64,000 nt of DNA from Marthasterias glacialis (GCA_911728455.2 OU452227.1:13408110-13472109); one strand, 5' to 3'. Shown: positions 24,601 to 37,200, counted from the stretch's first letter. The notes: generated by a model not told the origin, from the sequence alone. Translations and numbers: made by a program.

Positions 24601-26693
24601 GAGAGCTTTTGTGTAACTTGGTAATCCACAATATGCAGAGGATATTCGGGGCGGAGGATATGGAGAAATATAGGCCTACATGTATATGACGCGTATATGT
24701 ATATTTTCAGAAGCTTTAGACTTTAACCAAGAGACACCATTTTGCAGGAAGAGCAAGACAAGGTCTTTATCGGCCCAATTAAGTGATGTGCTGAACCAAA
24801 CATTGTTATGCATTGTTGTTGTTGTTGTTGTTGTTTTGAGGGGAGGGTTCTGAGCGGGGGGGGGGGGGGGGCTGAGACCCCTCAGCACTGACAATACAGA
24901 GGGCCAAGTATGAGCAAAATGCGCTTTATTTGCCACACAAATCATGCTTTGAATTGTAGAAGCTTTATTTGTATTCAAGTTAAGAATATAATACAACACA
25001 ACACTATAGAATAACTGTGTCAATAACGGGTACGTCCACGCATAGCACCTCAAAGCCTAAGTTGCACAATATTGTTAGGTTCATAGTTAATATCTATCTA
25101 TCTATCTACTTATAAAACTTGTCGTCTTACCACATTGAATATACACAAATTGAATGTTAGCAAAAATGGTGTTACGTAAACTACATTAAAAAAACATCAA
25201 CCTTTTCATGCTGGAAGTGTAATTGTATTCAAAATTATTTGTGTATTCCTCAACCTGGAATAAGCCTTAATGTGTCAACACAATGACAATTTCGAATGGA
25301 CAATGGCACTTTCAGCGTGCCTTGTACACAATATTCCCGAGTTGATGTCTCATCAACAAAGAATGTAAAAACCAATTGTTCTCAATTATATTTTAAAGGG
25401 AAATAATATATCATGAAGATTATCTCCAAGAATTTACGAACAAAGATTGATCAATTCATCAAAAACATCAGCGAAAAGATCCGAGAAAACCCACTCGGAA
25501 ACTGAAAAAGAAAGGCTTGGCTTTGACCCAAAAGTATGGATTGGCATAAAAAAGCATCAGAATATCAAAAAAAAAAAATTACAACTAATTACATGTGTTT
25601 GAAAGGTGAAAAATGTAAACAAAAAAACATTGTCACCAAAAGCTGTACAAATAAATCTCAACATTTTCTGATTTAGAAGTGCATTATGTTTAAAATCTTC
25701 CATGAAATAAGATATTTTGTCAATAGTGCCGCCGAAGGTATATAAGAACAAACATTATAGTCTACAACTACCAGGTACATTATGATTACATAAATAAATG
25801 ATATATTCATTTCAATTATATAATTTCGCGGTAAGCACAACCTATCTTATGTGCCAATATTTGTCCAGACAACACGATTATGTGCATGATTACATATAAA
25901 GTCGGCCCATAAAGTTTCACACTGAATTTGCTGAGTATAAGATTAGTAGTTGTTGTGTTTCACAGAAAAATCTAGATGTACTACTAACTGTGGTTCATCT
26001 CTATAGAATGTACTAAAAAATAAACATTCTTTTTAATTGCAAAAATGCTAATGATACAGATTAATAATTACACATTCAATATGATATTTATGAAAACTGA
26101 TTTTCAGTTGATTAAACCGTTGTTTCAATAAAAAGCGATCGTGAATTCAGAGAATCTATAGACACAAAAATTTGGTATGTTAAAAAGTCAAGATTAGGCC
26201 TAAGACATGTCCGCTTCATTAAACAGATGTACGTGGTATTTGACCGGTACTGTGTTTTGTTCATTCGAAATGTAGGTGCCTAGCAACACTGTCAAATTGG
26301 GACCGTGATAAAACAGTAAACCATTGTTTAGATTTCATGTGAACTGCTGGTGTTATAGTATTGCCATGATCATTGAATCCCGTGGAGTTGGTTATAGTGT
26401 ATACTGTTTGTTATGAATGGCTAAGTAGCTTGACTAGCAGTTGTGCTATTTAGCACCATCTCTTCAGTGGATTTATGATGTGGTAAAGCCAGGATTATTA
26501 TCCGTGTACAAATACAGCCCAATCTCTTATATTGACACTGTGCGTCCCTTTTGATGAATATACAATCCACCTGTTAACAATCAGCATATGGATCAACCCT
26601 TTAGCGTTAAAAATGTTAGTAAAATAAGCCTCAAAATAATGAGTCTTAAATTGTGTGTGTGTCCCACCGCTTGGAAGACGCTACATCAAGCTT
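18689..26693. other. Intergenic, MITEs and simple repeats
   Basis: About 8 kb without a gene I can support. Contents are a MITE at 22137-22529, poly-C/poly-G runs near 21860, 22595 and 24858, a (TTG)n run at about 24812-24835, and a short (TATC)n run at about 25090. The 134-codon minus ORF at 22455-22859 lies mostly in low-complexity and MITE sequence and shows no domain. The 24.0-24.3 kb and 25.5 kb ORFs likewise look random. Confidence 0.5.
22137..22529. mobile_element. MITE with TIR TTAAAGGGACACAT
   Basis: The left end TTAAAGGGACACAT (22137) is mirrored by ACGTGTCCCTTTCAAG at the right end (about 22514-22529). Nearly 400 bp, no ORF. The interior contains 'ccacgtagaactatacggtccgcac' and 'caatacggtggaccgtg', which partly pair with each other. 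Confidence 0.6.
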
Positions 26694-27761
26694 TCACTTT
26701 TTGGTATCAGCTGGCTTTTTGCAGATGTAAGGGTGAATTTTCTTGCAGGATATATCATCCCAGAGACCCACCATGTTGTTGTTGATGATGACGCAGTTTT
26801 CACGGAATCGACGTATCTTGTGCTTGCTGGGTTGTCTAGGCCCCCATGAGGTGAAGGTCAAGGGGTCACCATTACTCCACTCCATGTCACCTTCCTGACC
26901 GATATCCATCAGACCGATCCAGAAGCGACGCATCGTTGGTGTCGCTACCGAGAGGTCGTTGCTTATCTCCCCTAAAAAATCATTCTCCTCCTTGTCCAAA
27001 ATAGATACAAGATGAGCATCTTCCTTTCCACAGCTAAGAGAGGCATCTTTCCAAGTTTGGCCGGCGAGAAGGAAATGGTAGCAAAACTGTCCTCTGGTGA
27101 ACCAAGTGGGTGGACAGATGGTAACTGTAAGTATAGGTTGCGGAGGGCGGAGTGCGGGCTCATTCCTGCAGGTTACGGGTGGGGGACACGTCAGTGGTGG
27201 GCAAGTGACCTGGGCAGGGCAGGTTGGGCAAGGCGGTGCGGGTGGGCACGTTACCTCGATATTATTTGGACGAACTGGCTCAGGTTGTTGGTTGTTGGCG
27301 GTTGGTTCAAGCCTGCAAATAGCCGGTAACTTGACATCAGCTCGGCATGTTTCTTGGTCGTATCCATAAAACTGCAAGTGCTGAGACAATGGTCTTTTGA
27401 AATCCAATGCCACACAATACGGTCCATCATCCATATCCCCATCCTCAACCACATTTCTCTGCCACGCATTGGATAAGTCTGTAGTCAGACCCACCCAATA
27501 TCTCCCCCAAAGATCAGGATCTGTAAGAAATGTGCCATCAGCATAACTCTTCAACGCTCCGGTAGTGGCCCCAGTTGGAGCAAATAGGCTGCCTCCGAGT
27601 CCCACGCAGTGTGACTCAGCATCTTCGAGTGTCATACCCTGCCAGATTGTGATCATACAATGATCTTCATCCTCCCAGAATCCTGATGGACATGCTGCCT
27701 GTGCCACCGATGCGGTAACACTCACAGTTATGGTCACCAGCAGCAAATTAATGAGCAACAT
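26694..27761 (-). CDS. Secreted C-type lectin, two CTLDs
   Basis: A complete 355-aa single-exon ORF. It has a signal peptide (about residues 1-22, ending SVAQA), then CTLD1 (about 23-150: CPSGFWEDEDHC, RYWVGLT, CVAL, ETCRADVKLPAIC). A Pro/Cys/Thr linker (about 165-205, repeated TCPP/PCPTC) follows, then CTLD2 (about 215-350: CPPTWFTRGQFCYHF, FWIGLMD, EWSNG, LWDDISCKKIHPYICKK). The domain cysteines of both are present. The long-loop sugar motif of CTLD2 reads GPRQPS in place of EPN or QPD, though the WDD part remains. CTLD1 has neither. Carbohydrate binding by the standard calcium site is therefore doubtful. A secreted role in immunity or the extracellular matrix is an inference from the family. 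Confidence 0.88.
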   Translation of the reverse strand: MLLINLLLVTITVSVTASVAQAACPSGFWEDEDHCMITIWQGMTLEDAESHCVGLGGSLFAPTGATTGALKSYADGTFLTDPDLWGRYWVGLTTDLSNAWQRNVVEDGDMDDGPYCVALDFKRPLSQHLQFYGYDQETCRADVKLPAICRLEPTANNQQPEPVRPNNIEVTCPPAPPCPTCPAQVTCPPLTCPPPVTCRNEPALRPPQPILTVTICPPTWFTRGQFCYHFLLAGQTWKDASLSCGKEDAHLVSILDKEENDFLGEISNDLSVATPTMRRFWIGLMDIGQEGDMEWSNGDPLTFTSWGPRQPSKHKIRRFRENCVIINNNMVGLWDDISCKKIHPYICKKPADTKK

Positions 27762-29756
27762 TTTGAAGGGAAAACGGGCGAAGTTTATCCTTGTAGTTCT
27801 TGATCCAGGGAACTCGCGTCAAGCACCGTTGACCACTCAAGTGACCGGCGTGTATGCCAAATTAGTAAGCTCTCGATTGACGCCTATGGACGGTAACAAG
27901 CCCTCCTGATCGCATACCGAACCATGCCTCGAGTTAGAGTAAACTGGTGAAACACGCACTGAAGTGGACAAAATTACATAAGAAGATCTAAAGCTTTTGT
28001 GACCATCAAAGGACCTGCAGTGATCAATACTCAGTCAGTCGACACAGTGATGAGGATTGGAAGATCCAAATCGCAGGTAACCACCGCATTCATCTATGTA
28101 ATACCGCTACATTCCTGGGTTACCGCGTCACTCACTTCTTTGCATTACCGACTTTATTCAGATAAACTATTCAGATAGTCTAAAGCCACTATTCAAAATG
28201 AAGACGTTATCAAAATGAAAGGATCTGATGTTTTGATCACGTTGTGCCGCTGCTCTTTCAATTTCATCAACTTGGATAAATGCTTTTCATTCAAGTCATC
28301 CATCAATGAGCATATTGTTTCAATACAACAATGCATAATGTAAACTCGGCTAAGAACATAATTCTTTACGGTCAGCGATTAGCTTCAAAGACAAAATCCT
28401 ATCACCTATTGTGGTATGATTGAATCCCTTGTTTCGCTTGAGTACCCAGGGACAGACTTTGGGACCTAATCCCCATCGAATTTACCGGTGGTTTAACAAG
28501 CATCCAAGCAGTCAGCATTCTAATTGAATAGTAACACATCCGACCTCGTTTATAAAAGTCAGTTTTGTTGTCAATAGTTCGGGCGATCCCTATTCAAAAT
28601 CCACCTACTGATTGGTTGAGAAGAGAACAAACCAAGCAGTTTGGCCCAGCTTGACCATTGAGAATCTACTGAATACTTTTGTCGCTTCACTGCCAGTTGA
28701 CTGAGCAGAAAATATAACCAACCCTCCTTTCTAAGCCTAATCTCCCTTTATATCTGGCAAAAACACCCCTTCATCTTTTAAAATGCTGCAGGCTTTCTGA
28801 GTTTTGGGAATGCAATCTTTGTGATGAGGAGTCTGATGTCCAACCCAAGATTTTTCGATGTAAATTACTGTCTAATGTGCACTTGTAACCATCGGATTTA
28901 ACCGTCTAATTCAATAATGACACACTGTTAGCTTTGCTATCTTTATATCTTTCTGTCACACATTATCAATCAAACAAACAATAAAAAAAAATACACAAAT
29001 AAGTCATTCTGAAAAGTCATTCAAAAACACAATATTGTGCATATATAAATATAAAATGCAGATAACAAAGGCAGGTTACCTTCTCAAGAAAGTTTGTTTC
29101 GTGTTAAGTAAAATTCAGAATCTCGCTTAGAAATAACTTTTAAAAAAAGTAAAGCTAAATGCAGAGAGTGTTAAGGATTAAACAACTGAAAAAAAGAAGT
29201 ATAGCAGCAAGACCTGTCACTTGTTTGAACAATCTCCATGGTGAACCCGTATAATAATAATAATAATATATTTACGGGTCGATCATTTTACGTTGTACAC
29301 CCGGCAGTCAGTGGTGTGTCCTTGTGATCAGTCTCCATCCGGCTCGAGATCAATAAAAAAAAAAATTCTCCTACCATCAGCCATAATTTTGAATCAGCCA
29401 CAGGATGCACTCATTTCAGTTCGGGCAATGTATTGTGTTTATTAATAAATTTTAAAATCAGTGGCGGCATGGCAAAGGACTCCCCCTGTTTTTTTTTTGG
29501 CCCCACCCCGCCACTCAGCACTGAAATTGCGTATCACTAAACTTTAAGTAGAGTGAATTTTGGTTTATGTGCTTGCAGTACGCCCATTATACAGTCTTCT
29601 TTTAATTTCATTTTGCAACAAACTTTCGATCGATTGACTCCCAAATTGAATAGAGTCTGGCGCCTCTGCTGCTTGATCAAAGATGTCCTCAGTTAATTTG
29701 CGAACAGGTCGATCTAAGAAGATCACCTAAGAGGAGACATTTCACTATTTTATCTG
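27762..29756. other. Intergenic, no gene seen
   Basis: 5' flank of the lectin gene and AT-rich sequence. Contains a short (TAA)n run near 29252-29267. No conserved exon, hairpin or repeat pair was noticed. Confidence 0.4.
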
Positions 29757-29880
29757 CAGCGTGGCGTGGCCGAGCGGTTAGTGGGTCGGACTAAGGTTCT
29801 GGTGGCTCAGTCATCCGTTTGTGGGTTCGAATCCCGGTCATTACACCTGTCTCCTTGAGAAAGACGCTATGGTACTTCAA
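29757..29880 (+). mobile_element. tRNA-derived SINE head
   Basis: A box TGGCCGAGCGGTTAGTGG and B box GGGTTCGAATCCC, followed by 'acacctgtctccttgagaaagacgct', a SINE body start. The 5' and 3' arms of the tRNA-like part do not pair, so it is not scored as tRNA. The 3' limit is uncertain. Confidence 0.6.
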
Positions 29881-30381
29881 ATAGGGGAAGAGGCAGTTAT
29901 GTTTGTCGTGCAACGAATAAAGGTCTACGCCCTCCCTGTGCTGTGAAGAGACTTGCGTTATCTCTCCATGTCTCGTTTCTACGCATTGGGGGTAGGTTTT
30001 CTATCCCTTCTGTAGCCCACACCTCGATTGCTTGGAGTGTACAAGAGACCCATCCCCTCCCCTTCCTCCTTGTACAGAAGTCGTTTAGATGCATTACTCA
30101 TTTTACCGATGGCTTATTACATAAAAATAACACACTTGCCATTATAGATTTTGCGCCCTTATGGCAGCGATGGCATTCAATCACTTCTTCGCTAAACGAG
30201 CACAATCAGTGTGTTTTAAAAAAATTACAACAAAAACATCGAAATTCTTGAATCGCTTTACCTATTGTACTAACTGGCTAACTGGTTACTCTCAAGCTGA
30301 TGGCATTTGGATGCCAGTGAGCAACTTATACAAACTGTTTTTCAATGCGGACTGCAAAAATCTTACTCCAATATGTGTCTC

Positions 30382-30528
30382 TTTGTTCCGTAGACCATTT
30401 ACATTCCTTGAGTGAGCTCTTTATGTGTTCCTTCATAATTCAAATGTTGGTTTGTTGTTCCGTAGACCATTTACATTCCTTGAGTGAGCTCTTTATGTGT
30501 TCCTTTATAATTCAAATTTTGGTTTGTT
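30382..30528 (+). repeat. Tandem duplication, two 73-bp copies
   Basis: 'ttgttccgtagaccatttac' begins at 30382 and again at 30455; the copies differ at two or three positions. Confidence 0.9.
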
Positions 30529-30663
30529 GTGAATGAGAAAGAGTGGAAAGAGTTTTCTGACGTGGTACCCACACAGCTACGTTGCAGTATTATTTATAGA
30601 GATAAGTGGTTTAAATATGCATACACTCTGCTCGCTCTGCTGGAGAGCTTGGTTCGTACTAAG

Positions 30664-30758
30664 TGATGACGTTTTGGAGCCGGAAGAGCATGTTAGTGTA
30701 GATGTATGTGTCCCGCACCAGTCGTTTCCATTGAACTTCCGGCTCCCAAACGTCATCA
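30664..30758. repeat. Inverted repeat, 23-bp arms
   Basis: tgatgacgttttggagccgg (30664) pairs with its complement at 30736-30758 with one mismatch, loop about 49 nt. The arms hold TGATGACG/CGTCATCA, close to an ATF/CRE half-site. Could be a small foldback element. Confidence 0.8.
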
Positions 30759-30850
30759 TACCGACAGGTTACACCTTATTAGATGGGTGTGAAGAAGTGT
30801 ACAAGTATATCGAAATAATTACGTAATAAACTACTAGGGAACCTGACTGG

Positions 30851-31198
30851 GTCAAATCAAAGATACTATAGAAACACAAGATAGGACACTTTGTGCAAGG
30901 TAGCAGATGTAGCGCCTTTTTACCAACCAACTGCGTGATGGCGCCCTTCCCCACGAGTCAATTTTGCAAGGATTATTGTCACAACTTTTATTGCAGAACA
31001 CCAAATTTTCGATTTGCCTGCACCTTTTCTTATTTGATGGGATCGTTTAGCCGAAGTTTTTCCATTTAGTATATGCACTACTTATTGCGCAAAGGTCTTT
31101 AGTTTCACCTACCAAACGACAGCGGGCGCACCCATTTTGCGTTTCATGTTTCTGAATAGAGTGTCCTATCTTGTGTTTCTAGTATCTTTGGTCAAATT
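30851..31198. mobile_element. Foldback/MITE, about 38-bp TIRs
   Basis: The left arm 30852-30890 (tcaaatcaaagatactatag...gataggacact) and right arm 31161-31197 are inverted copies with about three differences. The 350-bp element has no ORF. Confidence 0.8.
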
Positions 31199-32519
31199 AG
31201 TTCATGGTTCATCTTTGTAGGCCTACTAATCTCCCATCTCAGGGAGGATTCTGCTCAGATTACTTACTGTTGTATCACTGGGGTCTATGCAGTCATTGCT
31301 CTACATGCACTGAGACCTTTATTATTATTCCTTAGTGTATCGATTGAAGCGGAAAGTGTTAATCTGGAATCCGCCTCTTGGTACTTTTCAAACCCCGCCC
31401 CCTATAGTGTATCCAGCTCGCGTATTTTACAACACACCTTCGGATTGTCAAGAGCCCGGTTGAACATAACATAGGTAGACTGTGATACTACCCTAATGGA
31501 GAGTGGACCTGTGAAACTATAGACCTAGAGCAAGAGCCTCTGTGAGTGTACAATGGACGAATGAAGATCTTAAGCATTGTAATGTCTACAATAACTTTTA
31601 AAGTCGGCATTTTGTGCCTCTGTCGTCGGAGAGTGAAGCAACAGCCAATCAACTGGAACAGTGGCCCGTCTAGACCCAAGGAACATGGCGAAACCATAAC
31701 AATGTATTTCCATAATAATATGTCCAGGCACGTCCGGAAGATCGTAAATCGGCAAATTAGCCTCAGAGAGAAAATACTGACATTCGTCACAACACGGTTA
31801 TGTGATTGATGGGGTAGATTAACATTATTGGCTTGAATGATGTTGGGTAGAGGTCCAGGGGTTCATTGGGAGCTAGCAGGAATGAGTGACCCATGGGCAT
31901 CCTACTCCAGCCCCAACTTTGATAGGGGTGCAGCTGGGGGCACTCACATCTCACGGCCCCCTTTGAGGGACTGTTTGAATGAAACATCATGGTCTAAAAT
32001 TTTGACCTGTGTGTGTTGACTCTCATCCTGTGACACTTCAGGGACGCCTATACACTAGTCCTCAAAATATTGGCAACAATCCCGTTGGGCCTTTTTTTCT
32101 ATGGAATCTGGCCACAGTTTATTCGTTGATGAGGGGTGTTTTCATTTGCCACTGGGCATAGATTCAACAGCCAAACTACCAAAAAGAGAAGTTTAACAAA
32201 TAATATTTGATTAATGATTTCAAGAGGCCGAGAGAGTTTAAAATACTGTATGGGTGCTTTGTATATATCTAGCACTTAAGAGCTGTGTATATATCTAGCA
32301 CTTTACAACATTGGTTGATTAGTTAATTTTAGTGTGGTGGGTGAATGTTACGCGCCCCAGAGGCAGCCCAGCCAGGAGTGCACTACACTAATTAGAGAGA
32401 AATCCATGCACTGAGCCTCATTAATAAAATATAAACCCTTCTCTGTAAATCAAAGATTTGAATGACCTTGCTTTTTTATGGATTGCCGAAAAATAGTCCC
32501 ACATTGTGCCCTTGGGGTT

Positions 32520-32865
32520 GCTGACTCTCAACCTGGAGCATTTTTGGGTACACTGGCCCTCAAAAAATGACCATATTCAGCTAAAAAGTATAGGGTAATT
32601 TTTCGAAGATGCAGTCTGGCTAGTTTTTCGTGCAGGGGTGTTTTATTTTGGATCAGCTTACCAAAATTCTCAACAGCTAACCTACTAAAAATTAAAACGG
32701 AAAATGAAGTTCAGTTGTCAGAAAAATATATTTGACTGTTTTTTTAGAGCCTGAGAGACTTTAAAATTAAAAAAAATTTTTTTTTGAATTTTTAAGCATT
32801 TGGCTATTTAGTGTGGTGCACCCCAGGGGCTGTAAAGCCCGCCCTCTATTTTCACCAAAAATCTG
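32520..32865 (+). repeat. Dispersed repeat family D, second copy
   Basis: Collinear with 15652-15990: 'caacctggagcatttttgggtaca', 'tttggatcagcttaccaaaa', 'caacagctaacctactaaaa', 'ttcagttgtcagaaaa', 'agtgtggtgcaccc'. Confidence 0.75.
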
Positions 32866-33283
32866 CAACCCAGACGTCAATATAGAGAGGTCTGCAGATA
32901 GTCTTCACGGGATTCGGCTAAACATTTGCGCCGAAAACACATGTTTAGGTGAAAATATCATTATTTTCAGAAACAAAGTGTAAAAATTACTGCATGTATT
33001 TGTTAGCAGTGAAGAAAGTTATCTCGTCTGCCGACTATTTATAAAGAATTAACTTGTGCTCCGGGTAGGTAGATCACTGCTTTTTGAAACTAGATGTATG
33101 CATGGATAAAACCCCGATAAAACCATGACAAAAACACTACACTCCCAATCCCATTTAAAAGATCTAAACTGAATAGAATGGTATAAATATTAAATAAGCA
33201 GTAAGTTAATTGAATTGTTAAGTAAAGTACATGTAAAGTACTAGTACTAGTACTGCAACAAATTGTTAATAGCCTCTAACGTT

Positions 33284-33405
33284 AGACCCAGTAACTGGGG
33301 CGCTGAACTCCTTTTTTGAGATTTTGACATTATCGGTCGTACTACTACTAGTACTACCAATTAAATGTCAAAATCTCAAAAAGGAGTTCAGCGCCCCCTG
33401 GGTCT
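33284..33405. mobile_element. Foldback element, long GGGGCGCT arms
   Basis: The left arm 33284-33331 and right arm about 33364-33405 are inverted (agacccagtaactggggcgc against ggagttcagcgccccctggg read in reverse, then aaatctcaaaaagg). The arms are about 42-46 bp with a few gaps around a 32-nt spacer. A fragment of the same family lies in the ATF4 leader intron. Confidence 0.8.
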
Positions 33406-34240
33406 AAAATGGCCTCGCGTAATTCGACCCTAGCAGAGTCTTTCTCAAACATGTCGAAAGGCTAAACAAATGGCAACACAGCACACACACAACCGGAGTA
33501 TAGTGGGGCTAGACATTTTTCAAATGGCATGAGGCTTTTTTCATCATTCATCATTCATCATTTATAATTTATAATTTGTTCTGGTAAGCTTTTTCCACAA
33601 TGACCGATGAAAATGTAGGAGTACCCTACATCTTTTACATGTATGTTCTGCCCATGGCCATATGGTTGGTGCTGAGAAACCAACCAGGTGCTATACTGGC
33701 AGTGCACTCAGCCTCTAGCTCTAGGTGCCATTGGCAGAATTTTCTCTTTTTCTGACCACCACACATTTTCCAACTTTTAAAATTAAACTTGCTACAACCT
33801 AGCCGTGATCAAGGCACGCCGGTCGGCCGGTGTTTATTGGGAATAGAGGCTCCTGCATTTTTATTAATTTTCCCCACTAAGCCACTGCCACAAACTCCAG
33901 GGTACCCCCACGCTCACAGTGAGTAGATCCATGTACCATACATGCAGTACTGACAGTTCGTGAGTGCTGAGATAAAAGCAGTGCATGCTCATGATGATGA
34001 AGGTAACATGTTCTGACACTGACCATCGGCTTCATATTGCATGTATTTATGATTCAGTACATCAACTAATCTAAATTGTAATTAATTGATAAATTATAAA
34101 GCTCCCCAAAATTATTTCTTTGCCCCCGCCTACCACCCTTCCCCAAATGGAAATGTTGAGCTACACACTGCTGTCATACACCACTGCAGAGGAAGAGAGA
34201 AGTATTTATATTAAAGATTGGATTCATTTTCTTCTTTCAG

Positions 34241-37200
34241 ATAGTGACTTCAATCTTGTATCTTGCCAGATAATCTGTCCGACCATGTTTCTCTTAGCTG
34301 AGATGACTGATACAGTTCGCATTGAGCCCTGGTTATTCAATGTCAAACTCAACAGTGCCATTGCGGAAGAACTCAACAAAAAGTTAGCAAACAAAGTAAG
34401 TAGTAACGGAGTGACACCATTTTGAAGATTTGTTGTATGGTGTAGGGTTAGCCATTATAGCCTTCTTGAGATATGGTGGTCACTATAGGACTGCACTGCT
34501 TGGTTCGGGTGTATACAGACAAGCCCAATCCTAATAGTGTCATAGTAATGTGTCCAACATATCCCAAAATGGCTTGCTGAGTGCCATAGTCAATCAGTTG
34601 ATCTTTAGAGACCATCTGCAGCCGCAAGTGGTTTGTACAAAAAGTGCAGTGGACTGGCCACAAGTGGCTTGTACAAAAAGACCATAGCAGCCACAAGTGG
34701 CTCATACAAAAATACCATAGCAGGCACAAGCGGCTTGTACCACTCAGTTTTCCAATGTGTAGTACTACACACAAGTCATTGCTGTTCAAGGGATACAACA
34801 ATACAACATCATTGGTGTTTGGAGGAGTACATAATTTTTAACTAGTTTTCTATAAACACACCATACAACCAAAATATGCACATTCATCAAGTTATGTGAT
34901 TTTGTTTTTAGAAAAAAACAGCACTGTTAAAGTTTTATCAGGGATTTTATGCACATTTATAAATGTATGGGCATAATTCAATTGCTACAATCATATAATC
35001 AATAGTGATTTTTCGGGGGTCTAAAAATCCGGTTTTCAGATGGAAATAATTCTCTGGAGATTGGCTATTGTTTGACCTTTATAGTCATTGTGCATTTAGA
35101 TTGAAACTAGTCATTTTTTTCTTGTCGTTTGCCAACCCTGTGTTTTGTCTTCAATGTCTGATTAATCATTATTTCGATGCTTCATTTAAAGTTCAAACCA
35201 TTGGCAATGTTTTCCCCACAAAATATTATTTAAGGTTTTATAGTGTCAACGAGTAATTGAAAGTAAAGTTGACCTTTGTGACTGTCTTTGCAATCAATAA
35301 TTGATGGTTTCAGTCTTGCTAGAATCCCATGTTCACTTCACCATGTTCACTTCACACGCTGTCCTCCCTTGGATTGAGAAACCTTTGGAGCCAGCAGCTG
35401 TTTTACCATGGAATTCCAGTAGGGTCTGTCATTGGCTGATCTACATGCTTTGGAGATTGTAGGTGCTCCGAGATCCAGGCAGCTTTGTTGGATGTTGTCC
35501 AACCAACGCTTGGAAGAGAGGGGGGGGGGGCACTGCCCCTGGTTCTCAATACAACGATCGTTACTTCAAAGGCAACTTTGGGGTATCTGTTGTTTGGCAT
35601 ACGGGTCACATGACCAAAGTAGGACAACTTTTGGCAGCATGGGTGACTTGTGCCTAAAGTGCTCGCCTCTCACCAATGTGACCCTGGTGTGAGTAGAGTT
35701 GTGCGTTGGTTCTCTCCTGTACCACAAGGGTTTTTCTCCGGGCCCTCCGGTTTTCCTCCCTCTTGAATAATCAAACACTTTCGATCTCAGGCTGTGCTCC
35801 GTGGTCACAGGTCAATGTGGCTGGCTGCCAAAGGTGCCCTTGCATGCCACCAGCAGCTCAAACATGTGTAGCCGCGTCCTTCGCAATGCAGCTTCTCAGC
35901 TGCCAATAAGGATAACTAGCCTCCCAAATTGTTATTAATATTATTAAAGGCCGGGTATACCTTTGCTATTTGGAACCGTACGTTTGTTTCACTCCTGCCA
36001 TAAAACTTGCCTCTGAAAATGTTTCAAAAAATGTTAGCGTTCTTTGAGATGTCGGAGCGGTTATTTCCACTCAGAAGGATCTGAAAATGCTGGAACTGCA
36101 TGTTTTTTATTACGTGATAAAGGCCTCATGCCCGAAGCCTTTCTCAGATTCAAACATTTTAACGAGAAATTACCTGTTTCTAAAAAACTGTGTTACTTCA
36201 AAGGGAGTCGTTTCTCACAATGTTTTGTACTACCAACAGCTCTCCATTGCTCCTTAACAAGTAACATTTTATGGTCATTTTTGGGGGAGTAATTACCCAA
36301 AGTATCCCCTGCTTTTAACTGCTTTGTTCCGAATCCCTTGTAATGACTGGATACACTGAATAGACGCTATGGTATTCATGAAGGCCTAAATGAAGAAACA
36401 ATTATTGAGAGAAATTGATGAACATGTTAATTTGTTATAATTGCAGGTTGTACATAACGTTGGGTTGTGCATTGCTCTTCATGACATTGTCAAGTTGGAG
36501 GACTCTCACATATTTCCAGGGGACGGAGCATCCCATACCAAGGTACTCAGTGTGTGTGTGTGGTCACTCTTACCCTTTCTATTGAAAACTAAGTTGAACC
36601 AAGTTTACGGCCAAGTTTTTACTGGCTTATGGTTTCTTGCTTGTCCGAGTCCGAACAAAGTGAAAAATTGACTTCTTGTCCTCCAACACTGGTTCATGCT
36701 TGAACATTTTTTAGAACCCACATCATTACTGACAGTCATATTAATTACCGATGTGTCACTAGTCCACTGTCCATCTGCTGCTCACAACATGTACATGTAC
36801 CTGAGATTAAACATGGCCACCTGATCCCCTCTCAACCAATCTGAATATATAAACTGTCCCAGGTATTCATAAATGATGTGTATTGTTTGGTTATTTGTAG
36901 GTCCATTTTCGCTATGTTGTGTTCCGACCATTTATGGATGAGATACTCATTGGTAGAATACGAAGCTGCAGCAGGGAAGGTGTACACAGTAAGTTTGTAG
37001 GTCCATTTTCGCTATGTTGTGTTCCGACCATTTATGGATGAGATACTCGATGGTAGAATACGAAGCTGCAGCAGGGAAGGCGTACACAGTAAGTTTGTAG
37101 GTCCATTTTGGCTATGTTGTGTTCAGACCATTTATGGATGAGATACTCATTGGTAGAATACGAAGCTGCAGCAGGGAAGGTGTACACAGTAAGTTTGTAG

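Larger units (their letters stand above)
31199..34240. other. Intergenic between repeats and POLR3H
   Basis: Contains family D repeat at 32520-32865, the foldback element at 33284-33405, and a short duplicated 'tgtatatatctagcactt' near 32262-32305. No coding exon recognised; ORFs of 60-100 codons around 31.5-32.0 kb overlap on both strands and show no domain. Confidence 0.45.

Noticed and set aside
27012-27369. Gly/Trp-rich plus-strand ORFs
   Set aside because: Antisense of the Pro/Cys linker and CTLD coding region of the lectin.
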